A stretch of DNA of 64,000 bases. Source: Amphritea pacifica. Its GTDB lineage: Bacteria; Pseudomonadota; Gammaproteobacteria; Pseudomonadales; Balneatricaceae. Shown here in pieces: positions 55,606 to 63,952 of this stretch. The first letter of the stretch is position 1. The number at the start of each line of letters is the position of its first letter. The notes beneath the pieces are model-generated. The model was given only the letters and a program-made list of their open reading frames with translations. It was not told the DNA's origin and did not search any database. Made by a program: the position numbers and the translations under genes. The DNA is taken from contig NZ_JAFFZO010000009.1 in NCBI RefSeq assembly GCF_016924145.1, positions 37,631 to 101,630 on the forward strand. The letters are read 5' to 3'.

Positions 55606-56496
55606 TTAAAACTTCACAACCGTTTTTATCCAGAAAGCATCACCCTTAGGCCGGTTTTCAACGGCCATCTCTTTTTGATACTTAACGGATAAAAAGAAGC
55701 CTTTGCCGTTATCGAACTTAATCGCAGGACCGATCGCAAAAGCCTGGCCCTTATTACCGATATCGGTGCCGCTGACTTCATCTCCGGTTAACTGTTTGTA
55801 GGCATACCCGCCGACACCGATCACCCAGTTGGGTGATACGCCGTAACCCAGGGAGTAATCAGCATGCAACTCCTGACCCGACCGATAGTTGGTATCATCA
55901 TTTTCGAAGTTGTAGTCGTACATCACTTTTACCCCCCAGTTGAGGCCGGCAGGATCAATATGGGAGGCGGCGTAGATACCCTGAACAGTCCAGTAGTTAC
56001 GGCCGATATTGGCCAGGCGGGATGCATCGTATTCACCGGTTGGCGCGATCACATCGACACCGACAGCGGTATGAAACTGAGGACTATGATGAAAGGCCAG
56101 CGCTGCCGTCAGATCCAGATCACCAATACCCGATTCGCTATCGTTCATCCCCATGACCGATACATCCAGATCAACCAATGGCAGCAAACCGGCAAAAATC
56201 AGCTGACCACCGAACAACGTTTTATCGGTGACATAAAGCAGTCGTGGCGCCAGAACATCGGCTTTCAGGCTGAAGCTGATCGGCAGACTTTTACCATCAT
56301 TACCCTTAAAATCATCCGCTTCATAATGCTCGGCATAGATCAGCGGATAGACCCCGGGTGGTGGCAAAGCTCCCACCAGCAGATCTTCAGCCCCCATAGG
56401 GTAGTTTGAGCCACCGCCCTCCGTCGCCTGAACCTGGGTAGTGATTAAAGATGCCCCGATCAGGCACCCCATTGCATAGTTAACGGTACGTTTCAT
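55606..56496 (-). CDS. Outer-membrane barrel of the phenol/meta-pathway (MetA) family
   Basis: A 296-residue protein with a signal peptide (cleaved near VQA-TEGGG), alternating beta-strand sequence and a C-terminal Phe, as in outer-membrane barrels. It resembles the COG4313/Phenol_MetA_deg family often found in aromatic-degradation operons. Likely role: passage of indole or another small aromatic across the outer membrane. It lies inside the operon, between the flavin reductase and antA. Confidence 0.85.
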   Translation of the reverse strand: MKRTVNYAMGCLIGASLITTQVQATEGGGSNYPMGAEDLLVGALPPPGVYPLIYAEHYEADDFKGNDGKSLPISFSLKADVLAPRLLYVTDKTLFGGQLIFAGLLPLVDLDVSVMGMNDSESGIGDLDLTAALAFHHSPQFHTAVGVDVIAPTGEYDASRLANIGRNYWTVQGIYAASHIDPAGLNWGVKVMYDYNFENDDTNYRSGQELHADYSLGYGVSPNWVIGVGGYAYKQLTGDEVSGTDIGNKGQAFAIGPAIKFDNGKGFFLSVKYQKEMAVENRPKGDAFWIKTVVKF

Positions 56497-56562
56497 GAGT
56501 GGTTATTCCTTATTATTAGTCTGATCAGAGCCCGGCGACTGCCGGACTCAACGGCGCAGGGT

Positions 56563-57093
56563 TCAGTCACAAAGTTGCTTAAAACCACCCCGGTAAAACA
56601 CCAGAGGTTCACCCTCATCAACCCGGTCAAAGTCCAGCACCCGACCGACAATCAACAGGTGATCACCGGCGACACGGGTAAACTCCACCTGACACTGCAG
56701 GGTTGCCAAAGCATCCTCCAGCAGCGGCACCCCTGTTGAACTCAGGCGATACTGAACACCGGAAAACTTGTCCTCGGAGCGGGTCGCCAGCTGCATCGCC
56801 AGATCCCCCTGACGCTGACTGAGGATGTTCACATTGAAATATTTACCTTCATCAAATGCCGACACACTGGGTGAGGTCAGTACCAGACTCCACAAAATCA
56901 GCGCCGGATCTAACGACAGCGATGAGAAAGAGTTGGCGGTAATCCCCACCAACTGATCGTTCTCGCCACGTGCGGTAATAGCGGTCACGCCGGTGGCAAA
57001 CATACCAAAAGTGTTGCGCAGCTCGCGGGTATCAATCAGCGGCACTTCAACGGCTGGTGTGGCGTTTATGGATTGTGTATTAGACGCAGTCAT
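56563..57093 (-). CDS. Flavin reductase of the two-component indole monooxygenase
   Basis: A 176-residue flavin reductase-like (HpaC/DIM6-type) protein that supplies reduced FAD to the monooxygenase. The start at 57093 has AGGAGG upstream and lies one base after the monooxygenase stop. Seen: FATGVTAITARGENDQLVGITANSFSSLSLDPALILWSL and YFNVNILSQRQGDLA. Coupling to the StyA-like gene marks them as a pair. Confidence 0.9.
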   Translation of the reverse strand: MTASNTQSINATPAVEVPLIDTRELRNTFGMFATGVTAITARGENDQLVGITANSFSSLSLDPALILWSLVLTSPSVSAFDEGKYFNVNILSQRQGDLAMQLATRSEDKFSGVQYRLSSTGVPLLEDALATLQCQVEFTRVAGDHLLIVGRVLDFDRVDEGEPLVFYRGGFKQLCD

Positions 57094-57094
57094 C

Positions 57095-58336
57095 TCAGGC
57101 CTCCTGTTTAAAGTATTCGCCAACGACCTGATTACAGGCATCTGCATTGGTCCACCAGGGCATCAGATCCACCGGATTGTTAAACCCGTTGGCGATGGTT
57201 TTAGCCAGGTCCGGTGACTGCTGTGCGGCACCCAGCAGGTTGAGGGTATGGTTCTCAGGAGGCAGCAGGATGCTGTTGGTCCAGCCGACCACATCTTTGG
57301 CATAAGCCCAGTACGTTTCGAAGGTATCCTTCATCCAGCTTTCATCGAATGGCTGATCACCCCGGGCAAGAATCGAATCCAGATAGATCTTGCTGCACTT
57401 CGCGCCATTATTTGATCCCTGACCGGTGATCGGATCGTTGACCACCAGCGCATCCGCCATCCCCAGCACTTTACGTCCGGAAGGCAGGGTCAGTACGGGC
57501 TTACGTACCGTTGGCGGGAAGCGCCCGGCCAGTACACCATTGTCATCGGTCAGCTGAATATTCTTGCAACGTTCCGCTTCCCAGGGGCAGTAGGTATTGA
57601 CGATCTCAAGGCTGCGGGCCAGGTGTTGTTCCGGGGTTTCCACATCGCCCCAGCAATCCATCGGGCCACCCGGAATACCTTCAAACACCATGATTTCACA
57701 GGGACCGCTGAGCGTCAGCGCAGGGAAACAGAAGTATTCACCGACCCCGGGGATCAGGTTGAAAGCGACCCGCGAGAACGGTTCTTTAGGCGTCATACCA
57801 TGCACATAGGTGAGCGCTAAGGCGCGTTGGGGTTTATCAAACACTGAACGCCCGGCATCACGTTCAAACTGCCGGACAATCTCGCCCTTACCGGCGGCCA
57901 GCAACACCAGATCGTGAGAGGCTGCCAGCTCTTCAAGCTCTTCAATGCCGGCATCCCGGAACACCAGCTCGCCCCCCAGACGGACAAATTCATCCATCCA
58001 TACCGGCATCTTCAGACGCTGATCCACGGACTGGGCTTTGTGGTCGATAGGTGCCGCCCAGTCGATCAGTTTTTCGCCCGGACGCTCAGGGTTCGGAACC
58101 GTAAGACCGATCCCCTCAACCGGCGGACAGTCGTTTTCCCAGAAATTAAGCCCCAGCTCTCTTTCGGTATTCAGCGCCATATCGAACATGCACTGACTTG
58201 AGGTGACCCGGCCGGAACGAATATCGTCCTGGGTCCGGTTAGATAACATCGTGACCTGATAGCCCTGTTTCAAAAGGCCGATTCCAGTCTGAAGGCCGGA
58301 CTGTCCGGCACCGATAATTGCGATTTTACGTGACAT
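57095..58336 (-). CDS. Styrene/indole monooxygenase family flavoprotein
   Basis: A 413-residue group E flavoprotein monooxygenase like StyA and the indole oxygenases. The ATG at 58336 has TGGAG 10 bases upstream. FAD motif GAGQSG at residues 9-14; the C-terminal FAD segment reads ADALVVNDPITGQGSNNGAKCS. It would epoxidise indole at C2-C3 using FADH2 from the reductase. Choice of indole over styrene rests on the neighbours: SDR, DLH-SnoaL protein and antABC, and no styrene oxide isomerase. The name iifC/indA would apply if confirmed. Confidence 0.88.
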   Translation of the reverse strand: MSRKIAIIGAGQSGLQTGIGLLKQGYQVTMLSNRTQDDIRSGRVTSSQCMFDMALNTERELGLNFWENDCPPVEGIGLTVPNPERPGEKLIDWAAPIDHKAQSVDQRLKMPVWMDEFVRLGGELVFRDAGIEELEELAASHDLVLLAAGKGEIVRQFERDAGRSVFDKPQRALALTYVHGMTPKEPFSRVAFNLIPGVGEYFCFPALTLSGPCEIMVFEGIPGGPMDCWGDVETPEQHLARSLEIVNTYCPWEAERCKNIQLTDDNGVLAGRFPPTVRKPVLTLPSGRKVLGMADALVVNDPITGQGSNNGAKCSKIYLDSILARGDQPFDESWMKDTFETYWAYAKDVVGWTNSILLPPENHTLNLLGAAQQSPDLAKTIANGFNNPVDLMPWWTNADACNQVVGEYFKQEA

Positions 58337-58370
58337 AAAATTTACTCCAGATTTTATTTTTATTGCCGGC

Positions 58371-59159
58371 TTACTCTGCGAGTTTGGGGATTGCAGGGGT
58401 TCGTTGTTCCGGACCAATCGCGGAATAACCACCATCAACCGCGTAATCAGCGGCGGTCACAAAACTGGCCTGCTCAGAACAGAGAAACAGCACCACTTCG
58501 GCTACTTCCCGGGGATCACCCAGACGCCCCAGCATGTGGAAATCAGCAGCAACCTGATCCGCTTTAGCCCGGTTGCCACCACTGACTTCATTGATCACCC
58601 TGGACCAGGTCCAGCCCGGAGAAACTGAATTGACCCGGATGCCATCTTCAGCAAAGTCCATCGCCATACTGCGGGTCAGATGACGGATCGCCGCCTTGCT
58701 GACGGGGTAAAGCCAGCGACCGGTCTGAGCGATCTGTGATGAGATACTGCTGAAGTTGACGATCGCGCCGCCACCACGCCTGACCATCAGCGGCCGGGCG
58801 ATATTGGCCGCCATCACGGCACTGACCACATTGATATCCAGTGCGGTGAGCCAGTCTGCCCGGGAAGAGGCCTGCCCTTCATCCAGATAGCTGCAGGCGA
58901 GGTTGATCAGATAATCAACGCCACCAAAGCGGCTTTCAGCACGGTTGATCGCGGCCGTCAGCTGCTCATCATCGGTGATATCCGCTGCGACAAACTGTGC
59001 TTTGGCGCCCAGCCGGTCTGCCAGAGCAGCACCCGCCGCCGCATCGATATCGATCACAGTGACACTCGCACCCGCTTCGATAAACACCTCGGCAACCGCC
59101 GCTCCGATCAGGGTTGCACCACCGGTAACAATGACACTGCGGTCGTTAAACAGGCTCAT
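58371..59159 (-). CDS. Short-chain dehydrogenase of the indole operon
   Basis: A 262-residue SDR with the coenzyme motif TGGATLIGAAVAEVF (variant of TGxxxGxG), DIDAAAG (Asp after beta2, NAD preference), and the catalytic Ser...Tyr-Lys as SSISSQIAQTGRWLYPVSKAA. In the indole pathway the equivalent enzyme oxidises the 2,3-diol to 3-hydroxyindolin-2-one. It overlaps the upstream DLH gene (ATGA). Confidence 0.88.
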   Translation of the reverse strand: MSLFNDRSVIVTGGATLIGAAVAEVFIEAGASVTVIDIDAAAGAALADRLGAKAQFVAADITDDEQLTAAINRAESRFGGVDYLINLACSYLDEGQASSRADWLTALDINVVSAVMAANIARPLMVRRGGGAIVNFSSISSQIAQTGRWLYPVSKAAIRHLTRSMAMDFAEDGIRVNSVSPGWTWSRVINEVSGGNRAKADQVAADFHMLGRLGDPREVAEVVLFLCSEQASFVTAADYAVDGGYSAIGPEQRTPAIPKLAE

Positions 59160-60406
59160 TGTGCACCTCCCTGATCCAGCCCCTCACTGTCGGGCCAATT
59201 CGGCATCAGCGTATTGGAAGGCAGAGTCTCATCCAGCAATTTTGCCGCCGACTCCTGTCCGGCAACCGGCAGGCCATGAGGGTCCAGCTTGCCAATCTGC
59301 ACCAATACAGAGGCCTGATCCCAATAGATATGTTCGTGATACAGCTTGTCACCACGGAACTTAACCACCGCCACCAGCGGCACTTCAACGTATTTTCCGG
59401 TTGGCTCAATACCCGGCAGCATCCAGTCGATGACACGGTCATGGGTGAAGGTGAACAGCAGTTCATCAACAATCTGGGTTGCTCCAATGGTGCGGGAGAT
59501 CGGGATAAGCGCCGTATCCGCAGGATTCACATCAACAAAGTGATTTTTGTAGAAGCGATAGAGGTTTTTATAGCCCACCCCACCGGTCATATTGGGGATA
59601 TGGTTGACGTAGGGTTCAGCCACCATGGTCGCCATAGTGTCATCCACATTGCGGGTATCAAATTCATACTCGCAATGTTTATCCCACAGGTAGGACAGGT
59701 CATAATGCGGGCCGATCACTTGACGGAACGCGGTGACCGAACGCTGGTGAGCCATCAGGGCCGAAGGCTTGTGATAATGCTCTGCCCCCTCCCGGGCAAA
59801 CGCATGATCAACGCCGGGATAGGTATACAGTTCCACATGTTCCTGATCACCCAGCGCCGCATAGATATCGTTGCGCGCCGCTGCGGGGCAGTACTCATCA
59901 TTACCGGCAAAGTGCAGCACCAGCCGGCCACTGATATTCACCGCCTCATGCAGATGGTTTTCAATGCCCATACCGTAATAACCGACGGCAGCATCAACAT
60001 CACAGCGGCAGGCTGTCAGGTAGGACAAGCGGGCACCCAGACAGAACCCCAGTGCACCAACCTTGCCGTTGCACTCAGGCAGCCCTTTCAGAACACTGAT
60101 CGCCGCGTCGATATCCTCAACACCCAGATCCTGATCAAAGCCCTGATAAAAACCAAACGCTTTTTCCCATTCTGCCGGGCTGTATTCCAGCTGCACACCT
60201 GGTTCCTGACGCCAGAACAGATCAGGCGCCAGTACCACATAGCCCTCCTCTGCATAATAGTCAGCCACCTTACGCATGGTTTCGTTGATACCAAATATCT
60301 CTTGCAGCAAGACAATACCCGGCCCTTCACCCGCAGCCGGTACCGCCAGATAGCCTTTAAAACTGCCACTGCCATCTTTTGCCTGGATATCTATCATGGT
60401 GCCCAT
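59156..60406 (-). CDS. Dienelactone hydrolase / SnoaL-like fusion protein
   Basis: A 416-residue two-domain protein. The dienelactone hydrolase domain (about 5-230) keeps Glu36, Cys122 (GFCLGAR), Asp170 (GNDEYCP) and His201 (DHAFA). A SnoaL/NTF2-like domain (about 235-395, YLWDKHCEYEFDTRNVDDTM, NHIPNMTGGVGY) follows. It is the first gene of the operon, with AGGAGG before its ATG. By position it is the best candidate for the step from 3-hydroxyindolin-2-one to anthranilate (ring opening); that assignment is inference. Confidence 0.85.
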   Translation of the reverse strand: MGTMIDIQAKDGSGSFKGYLAVPAAGEGPGIVLLQEIFGINETMRKVADYYAEEGYVVLAPDLFWRQEPGVQLEYSPAEWEKAFGFYQGFDQDLGVEDIDAAISVLKGLPECNGKVGALGFCLGARLSYLTACRCDVDAAVGYYGMGIENHLHEAVNISGRLVLHFAGNDEYCPAAARNDIYAALGDQEHVELYTYPGVDHAFAREGAEHYHKPSALMAHQRSVTAFRQVIGPHYDLSYLWDKHCEYEFDTRNVDDTMATMVAEPYVNHIPNMTGGVGYKNLYRFYKNHFVDVNPADTALIPISRTIGATQIVDELLFTFTHDRVIDWMLPGIEPTGKYVEVPLVAVVKFRGDKLYHEHIYWDQASVLVQIGKLDPHGLPVAGQESAAKLLDETLPSNTLMPNWPDSEGLDQGGAQ

Positions 60407-60476
60407 AGCACGCCTCCTGAATGTTGTTGTTTTTCTCGAATCGTTATTTATCCTCGAATATCAGGCAGGCAATTAC

Positions 60477-60511
60477 GCTCCGAAAAATGCGGCGACTATC
60501 CACAAGGTGCT
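60477..60511 (-). promoter_or_regulatory. Proximal XylS/AraC-type bipartite operator
   Basis: On the minus strand: AGCA-N6-GGATA, 5 bases, CGCA-N6-GGAGC. The XylS half-site is TGCA-N6-GGNTA in tandem. Shares a 14-base core GCGGYGACTATCCA (plus strand, 60489-60502) with the distal site. Its position is right for activation of the operon promoter. Confidence 0.55.
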
Positions 60512-60568
60512 AAAAGATGATCTGGCTCAATGATTCATGAAATCGGCTTAACGCCTGTCAACGCGGGC

Positions 60569-60603
60569 CATCCGGTCAGTGCGGTGACTATCCAGTTAGC
60601 GCA
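60569..60603 (-). promoter_or_regulatory. Distal XylS/AraC-type bipartite operator
   Basis: On the minus strand: TGCG-N6-GGATA, 5 bases, CGCA-N6-GGATG, both halves close to TGCA-N6-GGNTA. The shared core GCGGYGACTATCCA lies at 60581-60594, exactly 92 bases from its partner. Confidence 0.55.
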
Positions 60604-60730
60604 GGTTATTGACTGATGCGTGAAATTTGTACAGAAGCTGGGGAGAACCCCACTATACTTAAATCCATCAATATGCAATATATAAGAGACCATCTATTGA
60701 TTTAGATTAATAAAAACAGGGTAGTAAACG

Positions 60731-61732
60731 ATGTCTTCCGACTTAACCTTGTCTCCCTGGTTGAGAGACGCACTTAAAGGTGACCCCGAGCGGTTAGTGT
60801 TCAGCTCGGGTACGCTGGAACAGGTCAGGGAAGAGGTTTCAGCGATGTATAAACCGCATCTGCTGGATATAAAAGGAAGAGGATCTGAACTGGATGCCCG
60901 TTTGCACTCGGTTGCTTTGGGGAATGTCCGCTTTAACCGGCTTAAATATGGTGCTGAAGTTGTTATTGATCCCGGTAATCTTGAGCAGTTTTATCTGATT
61001 CAGATGCCCGTCTGTGGTCAGGCGGACATCTACAGCGGTAGCCATGTTATTTCTACCGACACAGACACCGCGTCTATCCTAAACCCCTCCGACCCGCTGA
61101 CCATGATCTGGAGTGAAGATTGCGATCAGCTGATGTTCCGGATTGACAGACATTCTGTGGAATTAGCCTGCAGCCAGATACTGGGACGATCCGTTCGCAC
61201 CCCCCTGCGGTTCAAGCCAGATATGCTCTGGAACCGGAATCCGGTCTGGCGCAACATGATGATGTATCTGGCACATCTGCTACAGGATCAGCCCTCAATT
61301 ACGACCCAACCCACCATCGCCCATCAACTCGAACAGCTGATCATCAATACCCTGATCTCAATCCAGCCTCACAACTACACCGACGCCATGAACACACCCG
61401 ACCGGACCCTGGCACCACGACATGTAAAAAAGGTTGAGGAGTATATTGAGAATCACGCCGGTGAGGCGCTGACACCGGGAGAGCTGGCCGAGATGGCGGG
61501 CGTCAGTGTACGGACACTGTATGCGGGTTTTAAGGATTTTCGTCAGACCAGCCCGATGGAATACCTGCGCACGATTCGGTTGCAGCGTGCCCGTGAGGAA
61601 CTACTGAAGCAGGACCCCGATTCATCGGTCACCGAAATCGCCATCCGCTGGGGCTTCACCCATATGGGACGCTTCAGCCAGGATTATGCGCGTATGTTTG
61701 GCGAACGTCCCAGTGAAACCAAACGCAGATAA
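60731..61732 (+). CDS. AraC/XylS-family regulator of the indole/anthranilate operon
   Basis: A 333-residue regulator. The N-terminal effector domain (about 1-210) is of the XylS/AntR type; the C-terminal pair of helix-turn-helix motifs is at about 235-332 (LTPGELAEMAGVSVRTLYAGFKDF, SSVTEIAIRWGFTHMGRFSQDYARMFGERPSE). Divergent from the operon and probably its activator, with indole, a metabolite or anthranilate as effector; the effector cannot be read from sequence. Confidence 0.9.
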   Translation: MSSDLTLSPWLRDALKGDPERLVFSSGTLEQVREEVSAMYKPHLLDIKGRGSELDARLHSVALGNVRFNRLKYGAEVVIDPGNLEQFYLIQMPVCGQADIYSGSHVISTDTDTASILNPSDPLTMIWSEDCDQLMFRIDRHSVELACSQILGRSVRTPLRFKPDMLWNRNPVWRNMMMYLAHLLQDQPSITTQPTIAHQLEQLIINTLISIQPHNYTDAMNTPDRTLAPRHVKKVEEYIENHAGEALTPGELAEMAGVSVRTLYAGFKDFRQTSPMEYLRTIRLQRAREELLKQDPDSSVTEIAIRWGFTHMGRFSQDYARMFGERPSETKRR

Positions 61733-61861
61733 CCGTTATCACAACCAAAGAAATCGTGATTAGCGTCCGGCCCGCCCTGCAACTGAATGGAGTCTGCAAA
61801 ACAGTAATCCGTATTCCATCCGTTGCGTATAAACCCACTCATCAGGAAGCGGGGTTTTATT

Positions 61862-62161
61862 ATGAATCAATTAGAGATATCTGAGCTGGAAGCGCTTAAC
61901 CATATTAATCAAGTGACGGTGCACTCACTCGAGCGGATGATCTATCAGGTCACTCTGCAGCTGGGAGAAACAACCGCGATGCTCACCAATGCACAGGGTA
62001 AACCGGCCCGATTTGAAAATACCGGACAGATCCGGGAGCTGCTTCAGCATGCCCGCATTGACAGCGCGGTGATGCTATTGCCGACCACCTTTGATGAGAT
62101 GATCGGCCGTCCGCCACTGGCCAATGACTCCCGGTGTGAGATACTGCTGGGCTGGAAATAA
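61862..62161 (+). CDS. DUF6482-like small protein
   Basis: A 99-residue cytoplasmic protein starting MNQLEISELEALNHINQ. IYQVTLQLGETTAMLTNAQGKPARFENTGQIRELLQ and FDEMIGRPP resemble a small Pseudomonas family I recall as DUF6482. Function unknown. Convergent with folX (12-base gap). Confidence 0.65.
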   Translation: MNQLEISELEALNHINQVTVHSLERMIYQVTLQLGETTAMLTNAQGKPARFENTGQIRELLQHARIDSAVMLLPTTFDEMIGRPPLANDSRCEILLGWK

Positions 62162-62173
62162 ACGGTCAGCTGA

Positions 62174-62542
62174 TCAGCAGCAGTGTTTTTCCAGCGTCAG
62201 TGACACGGAATCCGCAAACCGCAGCGCATGGGGTTTATCAATAGTGACGCTGGCAAAGGTGACCCAGGGGTGGCCAGTGGCGATCTCCAACACATCTGCA
62301 ACCAGTTTTTCCAGCAGCAGAAAATGCCCCTCCTCTACATGTTGAATAATCTCCTTACAGACCACTTTATAGTTCAGGGCTTTTTCCACATCATCGGTGA
62401 TCGCCGCTTTTTCGGCCGGGTAATGGATCTCAATATTGATCACCACATCCTGCAGTTTCTCACGCTCTTCCGGGTTAAAACCGATGTAGGTTCGCAAACG
62501 CAGGTTTTTAATTCGGATTATGGCATTACTGACTGATGGCAT
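62174..62542 (-). CDS. folX: Dihydroneopterin triphosphate 2'-epimerase
   Basis: A 122-residue enzyme of the FolB/FolX tunnel fold. The sequence [35 protein letters not shown] and [26 protein letters not shown] matches E. coli FolX closely, so FolX is preferred over FolB. It epimerises 7,8-dihydroneopterin triphosphate; in some Pseudomonas-like bacteria it belongs to monapterin synthesis with folM. Confidence 0.93.
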   Translation of the reverse strand: MPSVSNAIIRIKNLRLRTYIGFNPEEREKLQDVVINIEIHYPAEKAAITDDVEKALNYKVVCKEIIQHVEEGHFLLLEKLVADVLEIATGHPWVTFASVTIDKPHALRFADSVSLTLEKHCC

Positions 62543-62805
62543 TGCTGAGTCCTTGTCGATTTTTTCTTATCTCTATTGTCTGGCAGTCTAACAGAACGGA
62601 ATGAAGTCTCCAGACGCGCTGCTTCACTTGCGCCGGTTGCGAAGATTGATTACGCACAATCCGCCTGGTTAGTTCATATCGATTATAATAAATACCATAC
62701 ATGCACAAGGATTGAAGCGGCACCTGGCTATATTGTCAAAGCTGTCACAGGTATGATGGCATACGCTTAAGCCTTAAACTTTCCGACCGACTACCGGACA
62801 TTATT

Positions 62806-63345
62806 ATGAACCACGAGATCAACTACAAAAACAATCCGCTACACGGTCTGGGTTTAAAAGAGCTGCTCACCCAGATAGTTGATCACTACGGTTTTGAGAT
62901 TCTCTATGCCTACCTGAATATCAACTGTTTCAAGACCAACCCGAGCATCGAGTCGAGCGTTAAATTTCTCAAGAAAACCGACTGGGCACGGGAGAAGGTA
63001 GAGTTGTTCTACCTGTACAAGTTTAAAAACCTGCCCCGGGTCTCATCTGAACAGTTTGCCCTGTCACCCAGAGACCGGATTATTCCTGAAGGTCAGACAC
63101 CCCGCGAACCTGCTGAACTGAGCCTGGAAGATGCTGCACGGATGCGGGAAAAACAGGCAAAGAAAGCCGCCGAGCATGGCAAAACCAAAAGCTATAAAGC
63201 AAACAGAAAGCCAGGTGGCTATTCCAGCAAACAGGAAAATGCCCGGGATAAACAGGAGCCCTGGGAACCTGAGAGAAAAGCATCTGATGCTCCGAACCGC
63301 TCATCTGACAACGATGATGACCCATGGGCAAAGTGGCGGAAATAA
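62806..63345 (+). CDS. VF530 (DUF2132) family DNA-binding protein with charged tail
   Basis: A 179-residue protein. The N-terminal VF530 domain (about 5-72) has [58 protein letters not shown]-type sequence, a small helical fold reported to bind DNA in the family. The C-terminal half (about 85-179) is a Lys/Glu/Ser-rich, disordered-looking tail absent from short homologues. Confidence 0.85.
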   Translation: MNHEINYKNNPLHGLGLKELLTQIVDHYGFEILYAYLNINCFKTNPSIESSVKFLKKTDWAREKVELFYLYKFKNLPRVSSEQFALSPRDRIIPEGQTPREPAELSLEDAARMREKQAKKAAEHGKTKSYKANRKPGGYSSKQENARDKQEPWEPERKASDAPNRSSDNDDDPWAKWRK

Positions 63346-63363
63346 TGACCTGCCTATAACAAC

Positions 63364-63387
63364 AAAACCGCCTACAAAGGCGGTTTT
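63364..63387. terminator. Bidirectional terminator between VF530 and RidA genes
   Basis: Perfect inverted repeat AAAACCGCC / GGCGGTTTT (63364-63372 and 63379-63387) between convergent genes. Confidence 0.88.
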
Positions 63388-63422
63388 ATCAGCTAAACGG
63401 ACTTAACCAGGCATTAATTGAC

Positions 63423-63803
63423 TCATGCGCCAGGAACCGCCGCATATGCTACAACTTCACAAAGCATCTCTTCCCGGGCTAACCCTGCGACAACCATTGC
63501 GGCACGATTCGGATAGGGGGCGTTAAAGTACTCCGCATAAACCTGATTAAACACCGGTAGATACTCGCGATCGGTAACATAGATCAGTACCTGAGTGACA
63601 TCATCCATAGTCAGCTCTGCCGCACCAAGGGTATGTTTAAAGTTTTCCATGGTCTGGCGCGCCTGAGCTGCAATTCCGCCCTCTACAACCTGACCTTCAG
63701 CATTAATCGGGATCTGTGCAGTCGACAGCTGGCCATTGGCAATAACCGCCCACTCAAGCGGGGCTTTGGAGGCAAACAGGTCAGTTTTTACAGCTTGTTT
63801 CAT
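63423..63803 (-). CDS. RidA/YjgF family protein
   Basis: A 126-residue RidA-like protein; members hydrolyse reactive enamine/imine intermediates to 2-oxoacids and ammonia. Seen: VIANGQLSTAQIPINAEGQVVEG, LIYVTDREYLPVFNQVYAEYF and NRAAMVVAGLAREEMLCEVVAYAAV. The Arg of PNRAAM is near the place of the catalytic arginine, and the Glu of LCEVVA is conserved. Close to the archetype but not certainly the same activity. Confidence 0.9.
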   Translation of the reverse strand: MKQAVKTDLFASKAPLEWAVIANGQLSTAQIPINAEGQVVEGGIAAQARQTMENFKHTLGAAELTMDDVTQVLIYVTDREYLPVFNQVYAEYFNAPYPNRAAMVVAGLAREEMLCEVVAYAAVPGA

Positions 63804-63838
63804 AACAATTCACTTATATTAAAGATAGAGATCTGAAG

Positions 63839-63952
63839 TCCGAGCGCTTTGCTTGTCCGAGCGTTACCCGTGGCAACTTGTCCGATAAGCGCAAGAATCA
63901 AATTCAGACACTGTGCCTGTCCGCTTTCTCGGAACTCGGACAAACACAGTGT
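63839..63952. repeat. GTCCGAGCG-type repeats and large hairpin at the window end
   Basis: GTCCGAGCG occurs at 63839-63847 and 63856-63864, with GTCCGATAAGCG nearby. A 16-base inverted repeat with two mismatches (63908-63923 and 63937-63952, ACACTGTG.. / ..CACAGTGT) forms a stem with a 13-base loop. Related in style, not in sequence, to the CTAG hairpin family. Confidence 0.75.

Larger units (their letters stand above)
60407..60730. promoter_or_regulatory. Divergent control region of the indole/anthranilate operon
   Basis: 324 bases between the operon and its AraC-type regulator. It holds two bipartite sites (60477-60511 and 60569-60603) and, on the minus strand, a possible -10 GATATT near 60457-60462, about 15 bases past the proximal site. 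The AT-rich stretch around 60676-60720 probably holds the regulator promoter. Confidence 0.6.

Noticed and set aside
57095-58336. Styrene catabolic operon (styABCD)
   Set aside because: There is no styrene oxide isomerase or phenylacetaldehyde dehydrogenase; SDR, DLH-SnoaL and antABC favour indole.
59159-60520. 453-codon open frame on the plus strand
   Set aside because: Lies antisense to the DLH-SnoaL gene, which has clear catalytic motifs and a ribosome site; the plus-strand translation has no recognisable domain.
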